Assembly: GCA_945868935.1 (NCBI GenBank)
Contig: CAMBNE010000012.1
Span: forward strand, 1-11,761
Source of the DNA: an uncultured Clostridia bacterium
GTDB lineage: Bacteria; Bacillota; Clostridia; Oscillospirales; Acutalibacteraceae
Reading direction: 5' to 3'
Length of the DNA stretch: 11,761 nucleotides
This document shows, one piece after another, positions 8,029 through 11,761 of this stretch. The first letter of the stretch is position 1, and each line of letters begins with the position of its first letter. A program made the position numbers and the translations under genes. The notes beneath the pieces were generated by a model. It was not told the DNA's origin. It made no database searches and saw only the letters and a program-made list of their open reading frames with translations.

Positions 8029-8059
8029 CGTAGGGACGTCTGGGAAGCCGTCCCCTACG
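8029..8059. repeat. Palindromic element related to the dispersed repeat
   Basis: A 31-nt imperfect palindrome starts CGTAGGGACG and ends CGTCCCCTACG, with a one-base bulge and a short interior (TCTGGGAAGC). It shares the CGTAGGGAC terminus with repeat copies A and B but has a different core. It lies in the gmk-rpoZ gap, 57 nt from copy B and in the opposite orientation with respect to the shared end. Confidence 0.65.
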
Positions 8060-8110
8060 GAAAAGTTTGTTTTCTCCTATAACAATGATTTAATCGGTAA
8101 AGTCAAATAA

Positions 8111-8142
8111 TCACTACGGACACGGCACGCCGTGTCCCTACG
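8111..8142. repeat. Dispersed palindromic repeat, copy B (gmk-rpoZ gap)
   Basis: This unit is the same as copy A (4727-4758) with one mismatch in 32 nt. The 26-nt block 8117-8142 is identical to 4733-4758, including the 8-bp GGACACGG/CCGTGTCC stem, the CACG loop and the CCCTACG end. The sequences immediately outside differ from those of copy A, which marks the unit as a discrete dispersed element rather than part of a larger duplication. Confidence 0.8.
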
Positions 8143-8221
8143 TCAGTGTTCATCTGTTTTTACATTCAATTACGAATAGAATTACCATTCAGCTTGCCGC
8201 AAGTAATAAACATACAGTTTA

Positions 8222-8797
8222 TTATGTATCTGACTTTGCTTTTTTGAGAATATCAAGAATCTCATCAACTGCGTCATCAAGATTGTCGTTTACTACAACG
8301 TACTTGTATCTGTCCTGATAGCTGATTTCTCTTTTTGCCTGACCAAGACGTTCAAGGATTGTTTCTTCGTCCTCGGTATTTCTGTCCCTCAACCTCTTTT
8401 CAAGGGTATCCATTGACGGAGGAAGTACGAAAATGCTGAGAACGTCGGGGTACTTCTCCATAATCTGAAGTCCTCCGCAAACCTCAATTTCAAGAAAGAC
8501 GTCATAGCCCTGACTCAGCAAATCATCAACCTGCTGTTTCGGTGTGCCGTAATAATTTCCGCAGTATTCTGCGTACTCAAGGTAGCCGTCTTTTTTGATA
8601 AGGCTTTCAAACTGCTCTTTTGTGACGAAATTATAGTGAACTCCGTCAATCTCGCCTTCTCTGGGAGGACGGGTTGTGTTTGAAACAGAAAGCCTGATAT
8701 TTTTATCACGCTTTAACAGCTCCTGCATTATCGTTCCTTTGCCCACGCCCGACGAGCCTGTGTACAAAACGAGCATTCCCCTTTTTTTACTGTTCAT
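8222..8797 (-). CDS. gmk: Guanylate kinase Gmk
   Basis: Gmk phosphorylates GMP to GDP with ATP, an essential step of guanine nucleotide supply and of (p)ppGpp precursor recycling. The 191-residue protein carries the P-loop GSSGVGKGT (14-22), the GMP-binding region SVSNTTRPPREGE (37-49) with HYNFV following, YGTP (83-86), the LEIEVCGGLQI strand-loop (102-112) and the lid segment RLRDRNTEDEETI (135-147). I chose ATG at 8797, which has GAGGAA 7 nt upstream. The frame is open 66 nt further upstream, but that part lies within remA coding and has no kinase similarity. The start overlaps the remA end by 11 nt, implying coupled translation. Confidence 0.96.
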   Translation of the reverse strand: MNSKKRGMLVLYTGSSGVGKGTIMQELLKRDKNIRLSVSNTTRPPREGEIDGVHYNFVTKEQFESLIKKDGYLEYAEYCGNYYGTPKQQVDDLLSQGYDVFLEIEVCGGLQIMEKYPDVLSIFVLPPSMDTLEKRLRDRNTEDEETILERLGQAKREISYQDRYKYVVVNDNLDDAVDEILDILKKAKSDT

Positions 8798-9044
8798 CCT
8801 TCTGTTCCTCACTTTCCTCGGTTCTGTTCTGAATTGCCTCGCAGGAAATTGCGGAAAGCACAACGTGGTTGTTGTCGGTAATCAGAACAGACTTGCACTT
8901 TCTTCCGCAGGTTGCGTCAATCAACATTCCGTCAGCCTTTGCCTCCTGAACAATTCTCTTAACGGGAGCTGAAACGGGTGCGACTACCGCAACAAGCTTA
9001 TCGGAGCTTACAAGATTTCCAAAACCGATATTGATAAGTTTCAT
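8787..9044 (-). CDS. remA: RemA-family (DUF370) DNA-binding regulator
   Basis: This 85-residue protein belongs to the RemA/YlzA family. In B. subtilis, RemA is an oligomeric DNA-binding activator of biofilm matrix operons and osmoprotectant uptake genes. The hallmark segments are visible: MKLINIGFGNLV (1-12), VSAPVKRIVQEAKADGMLIDAT (24-45, core SAPVKRIVQEA) and VLITDNNHVVLSAI (53-66). The C-terminus adds a highly charged tail (about 74-85, EESEEQKDEQ). The ATG at 9044 has AAGGGG 5 nt upstream. The gene sits between yicC (30-nt gap) and gmk (11-nt overlap), exactly as in B. subtilis. Many clostridia encode RemA without the B. subtilis matrix operons, so its targets here are unknown. Confidence 0.93.
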   Translation of the reverse strand: MKLINIGFGNLVSSDKLVAVVAPVSAPVKRIVQEAKADGMLIDATCGRKCKSVLITDNNHVVLSAISCEAIQNRTEESEEQKDEQ

Positions 9045-9074
9045 ATTTACCCCTTATTTTACTTTTTATAAATT

Positions 9075-9959
9075 TTACTCGATATTCTGTACCTGCTCAC
9101 GGATTTTTTCAATTTCGCTCTTGATATCAACTACCTTGTGGGCAAGAACAGCGTCCTGAACCTTTGAGCCGATTGTATTTGCCTCACGGTTCATTTCCTG
9201 AATGATGAAATCGATTTTTCTGCCGACAGGCTCATCATATTCAAGGAACTTTTCAAGCTGAGCAAAGTGACTTCTTAATCTTACGGTTTCTTCTGCAACG
9301 GCAACCTTATCAGAGAACACCGCAACCTCGGTTAACACTCTCTGCTCGTCAATTTCAACCTCGTAATCTTCAAGAGTCTGCTTGATTCTCTCGAGCAAGC
9401 GTTCCTCATATTCCGCAACGGTCTGCGGAGAACGCTCCTCGATTTCACCGACAATAGAGAGAATTGTGTTTGCCCTGCCTAAAATGTCGGCTTTCATCTT
9501 CTCGCCCTCGGTTTCACGCATTGCAATAAATGAATCGAGCGCAGTTTTTGCAACTGAGAGAACGTCGTTTGTAATCTGTTCTTCGTCCTCGGCAGGCTTG
9601 TGGACGGTGAAAACATCGGGAAAACGTGAAAGCGAAACAACAGTTACGTCGTTTTCAACGCCGTAGGTATCGCTGATTTCTTTCATTGCGTTGAGGTAGC
9701 CAGACACAAGCTGATGATTTACCGTTACCTCCGATGGTGCTTCTTCGTTTGCACCGACGGTTACGAACATATCGATTTTTCCTCTTGACACTCTTGAATT
9801 GACATAGCTTTTCAGTTTATCATCGAGAAAACCGTAACCCCTTGGAGTGCGGCAGGAAAATTCAAAATAGCGGTGATTTACGCTTTTGATTTCAACGGTG
9901 ATTTCTCTGCCGTTGATTTCAGCCTCGCACCGACCGAATCCGGTCATTGACTTAATCAT
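9075..9959 (-). CDS. yicC: YicC/YloC-family endoribonuclease
   Basis: YicC-family proteins (YloC in B. subtilis) are reported endoribonucleases implicated in RNA turnover and stationary-phase fitness. The 294-residue protein shows the N-terminal domain with MTGFGR (5-10) and EIKSVNHRYFEF (23-34), and the C-terminal DUF1732 domain with the diagnostic QEMNREANTIGSK (254-266). The interior and C-terminus are rich in charged helices. I chose ATG at 9959, which has AAAGGAAG about 7 nt upstream and matches the usual family start. An in-frame TTG 18 nt upstream would place that site inside the coding sequence. It is the first gene after the operon promoter at 10059-10031. Confidence 0.94.
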   Translation of the reverse strand: MIKSMTGFGRCEAEINGREITVEIKSVNHRYFEFSCRTPRGYGFLDDKLKSYVNSRVSRGKIDMFVTVGANEEAPSEVTVNHQLVSGYLNAMKEISDTYGVENDVTVVSLSRFPDVFTVHKPAEDEEQITNDVLSVAKTALDSFIAMRETEGEKMKADILGRANTILSIVGEIEERSPQTVAEYEERLLERIKQTLEDYEVEIDEQRVLTEVAVFSDKVAVAEETVRLRSHFAQLEKFLEYDEPVGRKIDFIIQEMNREANTIGSKVQDAVLAHKVVDIKSEIEKIREQVQNIE

Positions 9960-10030
9960 TTTTCTACTTCCTTTCAAAACTTCATTTTATTACTAAAATT
10001 TACGTTTTATTTACTTTTATATAATAGAGT

Positions 10031-10059
10031 ATTATACCACTATTATAATGTTTTGACAA
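10031..10059 (-). promoter_or_regulatory. Sigma-A-type promoter of the yicC operon
   Basis: On the minus strand, TTGTCA (10059-10054) is followed after exactly 17 nt by TATAAT (10036-10031), with TG one base before it, an extended -10. Transcription would begin near 10024, leaving a 5' leader of about 65 nt before the yicC ATG. This is the best promoter seen for the long minus-strand gene train. Its -35 box overlaps a TTGACA on the other strand. Confidence 0.8.
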
Positions 10060-10082
10060 TGGAGTTATTACAAAACTGTAAT
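10053..10082 (+). promoter_or_regulatory. Candidate upstream promoter of yebC
   Basis: On the plus strand, TTGACA (10053-10058), a consensus -35, is followed after 18 nt by TGTAAT (10077-10082). It lies upstream of a better-scoring proximal promoter, and its -35 shares bases with the -35 of the divergent yicC promoter. It may be a second start or a chance product of the near-palindromic TTGACAA. Confidence 0.4.
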
Positions 10083-10093
10083 AACTTTTTTTA

Positions 10094-10123
10094 TTTACAG
10101 ACTATAAAGGCTTGTGATATACT
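10094..10123 (+). promoter_or_regulatory. Proximal promoter of yebC
   Basis: TTTACA (10094-10099) is followed after 18 nt by TATACT (10118-10123), with TG one base before the -10 (extended -10). Transcription starting near 10130 gives a leader of about 34 nt that contains the AAAGGA ribosome binding site of yebC. Confidence 0.7.
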
Positions 10124-10163
10124 TATAAAGATAGATTTACTTTATTATAAAGGAATGAATTTT

Positions 10164-10898
10164 ATGTCAGGACATAACAAATGGAGTACAATTAAACAGA
10201 AAAAGGGTAAAAACGACGCTGCAAGAGCTAAGGTTTTTACTAAAATCGGCAGAGAGCTTATTGTTGCAATCAAGGAGGGCGGCAGTGCTGACCCGAGCGT
10301 TAACTCAAAGCTCAAGGATTGTATTGCAAAGGCAAAGGCTGCAAACGTGCCGAACGACAACATTGAACGCATTATCAAGAAAGCAGCCAACGACAACGAT
10401 TCCACAAACTACGAGGCTGTTACATATGAGGGCTACGGTCCCAGCGGCGTTGCTGTAATTGTTGAGGCTCTCACCGACAACCGCAACAGAACAGCCGGTG
10501 AAGTAAGACACTACTTTGATAAATTCGGCGGCAATATGGGCACACAGGGCTGTGTAAGCTTTATGTTCTCACAGAAGGGCGTTCTTGTTATTGAGCGTGA
10601 AGAGCTTGAAAAGGACGAGGATACCGTTATGAGCGACGCTCTTGAATGCGGTGCGTCCGACTTTGAGGCTGACGAGGACGTATTCACAATTTACACCGAG
10701 CCTGAGGATTTCGGCGCAGTAAGAGATGACCTTGAAAAGTTAGGTTATTCCTTTGTTTCGGCAGAGCTTGAAATGGTGCCCAGCACTTATACAAAGCTTG
10801 AGGACGAGGAAACTGCAACAAAGATGCAGAAGATGCTTGATATGTTTGAGGATAACGACGATATCCAGAACGTATGGCACAACTGGGAAATGGAATAA
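10164..10898 (+). CDS. yebC: YebC/TACO1-family protein (ribosome-associated or regulatory)
   Basis: This 244-residue protein is a YebC/TACO1 family member. The family was long annotated as transcriptional regulators. Mitochondrial TACO1 promotes translation of COX1, and recent work links bacterial YebC to relief of ribosome stalling at proline-rich stretches. Family hallmarks are MSGHNKWSTIKQKK (1-14), GRELIVAIKEGG (29-40), EGYGPSGVAVIVEALTDN (89-106, core GYGPSGVAV), NRTAGEVRHYF (108-118) and the C-terminal DNDDIQNVWHN (230-240). I chose the ATG at 10164 because the family begins with Met-Ser-Gly-His and AAAGGA lies 9 nt upstream. The ATG at 10155 abuts that site. It is the only plus-strand gene, monocistronic, with its own promoter and terminator. 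Confidence 0.95.
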   Translation: MSGHNKWSTIKQKKGKNDAARAKVFTKIGRELIVAIKEGGSADPSVNSKLKDCIAKAKAANVPNDNIERIIKKAANDNDSTNYEAVTYEGYGPSGVAVIVEALTDNRNRTAGEVRHYFDKFGGNMGTQGCVSFMFSQKGVLVIEREELEKDEDTVMSDALECGASDFEADEDVFTIYTEPEDFGAVRDDLEKLGYSFVSAELEMVPSTYTKLEDEETATKMQKMLDMFEDNDDIQNVWHNWEME

Positions 10899-10916
10899 TT
10901 CAGAACACAATGATAA

Positions 10917-10962
10917 AAACCGCCTTTCAGAACCGAAAGGCGGTTTATTATTTGTTATTTTT
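10917..10962. terminator. Bidirectional intrinsic terminator between yebC and the trxA operon
   Basis: A perfect 12-bp stem, AAACCGCCTTTC (10917-10928) with GAAAGGCGGTTT (10935-10946), encloses a 6-nt loop. A T-rich tract follows on the plus strand (10947-10962). On the minus strand the stem is followed by TTTTT. It begins 18 nt after the yebC stop and 8 nt after the stop of the converging FTR-like gene, so it can end both transcripts. Confidence 0.92.
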
Positions 10963-11152
10963 TCTTATAGTACATAAGACAGTGGCAATAACCCTCAAAC
11001 TCAGGGTCGGCTATCTTGCGTTTGAAATCCTCACACATACATTTTGTTGCCTCACTCTTAACAAGCATACTCGGACAATATCCGCCTGTCCTTTTTAATC
11101 CTTCCCTGACGTAATTAACTATTGCTTTGTCTTCATTAAGAAGGATTTTCAC
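10955..11152 (-). CDS. Small ferredoxin-thioredoxin-reductase-like Fe-S protein
   Basis: This 65-residue protein resembles the catalytic chain of ferredoxin:thioredoxin reductase (FTR), which passes electrons from ferredoxin to thioredoxin through a 4Fe-4S cluster and an adjacent disulfide. The cysteine pattern is C26-P-S28, C38-M-C40 and C56-H-C58, matching the FTR order CPC...CPC...CHC. In known FTR the cluster ligands are the first Cys of motif 1, both of motif 2 and the first of motif 3; all four are present. The redox pair is the second Cys of motifs 1 and 3, and here one of them is Ser28 (codon at 11071-11069). I chose GTG at 11152, preceded by AGGTG; TTG at 11155 is the alternative. 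It follows trxA by 4 nt. Thioredoxin as partner is inferred from this pairing. Confidence 0.78.
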   Translation of the reverse strand: MKILLNEDKAIVNYVREGLKRTGGYCPSMLVKSEATKCMCEDFKRKIADPEFEGYCHCLMYYKKK

Positions 11153-11156
11153 CAAA

Positions 11157-11471
11157 TCACCTGTTTCTGCTTATAATTTCCTGAAGCTGCTGTTCGCTTA
11201 CAAAGCCGATTGACCTGTCTACTGCCTGTCCGTTTTTGAAGATGACAACATTTGGTATTGACCGAACTTCAAATTCGTCTGCAAGTGAAGGATTATCATC
11301 AATATTAACCTTGTAGAAATCAACGTCGGGATTAATTGAAGCAAGCTTTTCAAGTACCGGAGAGAGCATTTTGCACGGTCCGCACCAATCGGCAAAAAAG
11401 TCAACAACAACTGTATTCGGAGAATTAATTACTTTTGCAGCAAACTCCTCCTGATAAATTTTGTCAATCAT
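11157..11471 (-). CDS. trxA: Thioredoxin
   Basis: This is a 104-residue classical thioredoxin, a cytosolic disulfide reductant. The active site is WCGPC at 29-33 (C30 and C33) in the stretch VDFFADWCGPCKMLSP, with the buried Asp equivalent in VVVDFF (D24) and the cis-proline P73 in RSIPNVVIF. Length and all core residues are normal. The ATG at 11471 has AAAGGGG upstream with a 9-nt spacer. An ATG nearer that site is out of frame and hits a stop at once. It is the first gene of a two-gene unit with the FTR-like protein, suggesting reduction by ferredoxin-derived electrons rather than, or beside, NADPH. It lies downstream of a palindromic leader and one or two candidate promoters. Confidence 0.96.
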   Translation of the reverse strand: MIDKIYQEEFAAKVINSPNTVVVDFFADWCGPCKMLSPVLEKLASINPDVDFYKVNIDDNPSLADEFEVRSIPNVVIFKNGQAVDRSIGFVSEQQLQEIISRNR

Positions 11472-11509
11472 AATAACATTGCCCCTTTTTTAGATATTAG
11501 GAATACTTA

Positions 11510-11567
11510 AAACAATAAATTGTCATATTATCGCAAGCTATGCGGTTGACAATACTGTTTATTGTTT
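11510..11567. repeat. Interrupted palindrome in the trxA leader
   Basis: Left arm AAACAATAAATTGTCA (11510-11525) pairs with a right side made of TGACAA (11547-11552) and TTTATTGTTT (11558-11567), perfect apart from a 5-nt insertion (TACTG) in the right arm. A smaller hairpin, CGCA (11532-11535) with TGCG (11541-11544), nests inside. If transcription starts near 11569, nearly the whole structure would form in the trxA mRNA leader. Confidence 0.6.
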
Positions 11568-11575
11568 CCATATAT

Positions 11576-11604
11576 ATTATAACATTTTATACATAATTTT
11601 ACAA
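11576..11604 (-). promoter_or_regulatory. Likely promoter of trxA and the FTR-like gene
   Basis: On the minus strand, TTGTAA (11604-11599) is followed after 17 nt by TATAAT (11581-11576), with TG one base before it (extended -10). Start of transcription near 11569 leaves a leader of about 98 nt. An alternative closer pair is TTGTCA (11552-11547) with TAATAT (11530-11525), 16-nt spacer, a weaker match. AT-rich context makes chance matches more likely. Confidence 0.55.
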
Positions 11605-11660
11605 TATATTTTAAAATTTTATATCGTTTTATGATTTTATTATTTCTTTTTTGCAGATAA

Positions 11661-11689
11661 AGCATACCGCAAACAAATATGTTTGTCAA
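11661..11689 (-). promoter_or_regulatory. Promoter-like sequence with operator-like inverted repeat
   Basis: On the minus strand, consensus TTGACA (11689-11684) is followed after 17 nt by TATGCT (11666-11661). Between and overlapping them is a perfect inverted repeat, CAAACA and TGTTTG arms around 4 nt (11670-11685), where a repressor would block RNA polymerase. No gene starts soon after it; the next is trxA, about 190 nt downstream. Confidence 0.5.
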
Positions 11690-11761
11690 GATAATAATTG
11701 CCAATTTAAACAAATAGTAACAATTATTGATTTTTAAAAATAATCGGCTGTTTCCGTAATC

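Larger units (their letters stand above)
7899..8221. other. gmk-rpoZ intergenic region with two palindromic elements
   Basis: These 323 nt hold no convincing gene, although gmk and rpoZ are normally almost contiguous. They contain a palindromic element at 8029-8059, repeat copy B at 8111-8142, and a small inverted repeat at 7938-7955 (CCGTG and CACGG arms around AAATTT). A weak minus-strand promoter candidate is TTGACT (8106-8101) with an extended -10 TGnTATAGG (TATAGG at 8081-8076), but the 19-nt spacer is long. Neither palindrome is followed by a T-run on the operon strand, so no terminator is evident after gmk. Whether rpoZ is transcribed from gmk or from a local promoter cannot be decided from the sequence. 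Confidence 0.6.
11472..11761. other. AT-rich region upstream of trxA with no convincing gene
   Basis: These 290 nt are much more AT-rich than the genes. They contain an interrupted palindrome (11510-11567), a likely trxA promoter (11604-11576), and a second minus-strand promoter-like sequence with an internal inverted repeat (11689-11661). A 61-codon minus-strand frame (11713-11528) opens with TTG, lacks a ribosome binding site and overlaps these signals, so I do not call it a gene. Nothing on the plus strand supports a coding region up to the window edge. Confidence 0.6.

Noticed and set aside
8797..8863. Longer N-terminus for gmk starting at 8863
   Set aside because: The extra 22 residues are out-of-frame reading of remA and show no kinase similarity. 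The ATG at 8797 has its own ribosome binding site and gives the normal length.
11528..11713. A 61-codon minus-strand frame with a hydrophobic start
   Set aside because: It opens with TTG, has no ribosome binding site, overlaps two promoter-like sequences and the palindrome, and its Ile/Lys/Tyr/Asn-rich composition is what AT-rich non-coding DNA gives.
1..11761. CRISPR array, prophage, toxin-antitoxin or defence system
   Set aside because: No spaced direct repeats, integrase, transposase, phage or toxin-like genes were found on either strand. All sizeable genes are housekeeping.

Overview
The window reads as ordinary chromosomal housekeeping DNA from a low-to-moderate GC Gram-positive bacterium of class Clostridia, probably an Oscillospiraceae/Ruminococcaceae-like gut anaerobe. 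This placement rests on gene order (the B. subtilis-type yicC/yloC-remA-gmk-rpoZ-priA-def-fmt-rsmB-rlmN-prpC cluster), Shine-Dalgarno-led starts including TTG and GTG, a clostridial RemA and a small ferredoxin-thioredoxin-reductase-like protein. It is an inference from memory of such genomes, not a database result.

Layout: positions 1-9959 hold one long minus-strand gene train, transcribed right to left. It begins at a good promoter (10059-10031) and runs yicC, remA, gmk, a 323-nt gap, rpoZ, priA, def, a 120-nt gap, fmt, a YugP-type membrane metallopeptidase, rsmB, rlmN, and prpC, which is cut by the left edge. Most junctions are 18-30 nt gaps, 1-2 nt gaps or short overlaps, with the ribosome binding site inside the preceding gene, so translational coupling is likely. 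The two loose junctions, def/fmt and gmk/rpoZ, both carry copies of one palindromic repeat. The train joins nucleotide metabolism (gmk), transcription (rpoZ), replication restart (priA), formyl-Met handling at the start and end of translation (fmt, def), rRNA methylation (rsmB, rlmN) and Ser/Thr phosphosignalling (prpC).

Divergent from yicC, the plus-strand yebC gene (10164-10898) has its own promoter and ends at a strong hairpin that works in both directions. Converging on that terminator from the right is a minus-strand pair, trxA followed by a 65-residue FTR-like iron-sulfur protein. The last 290 nt are AT-rich and carry promoter-like and palindromic sequences but no convincing gene.

No clearly new multi-gene system is visible. 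The points most worth a second look are: the FTR-like protein, which keeps four candidate cluster cysteines but has Ser where one redox cysteine is expected; the dispersed palindromes inside the operon; and the palindrome and operator-like promoter upstream of trxA.
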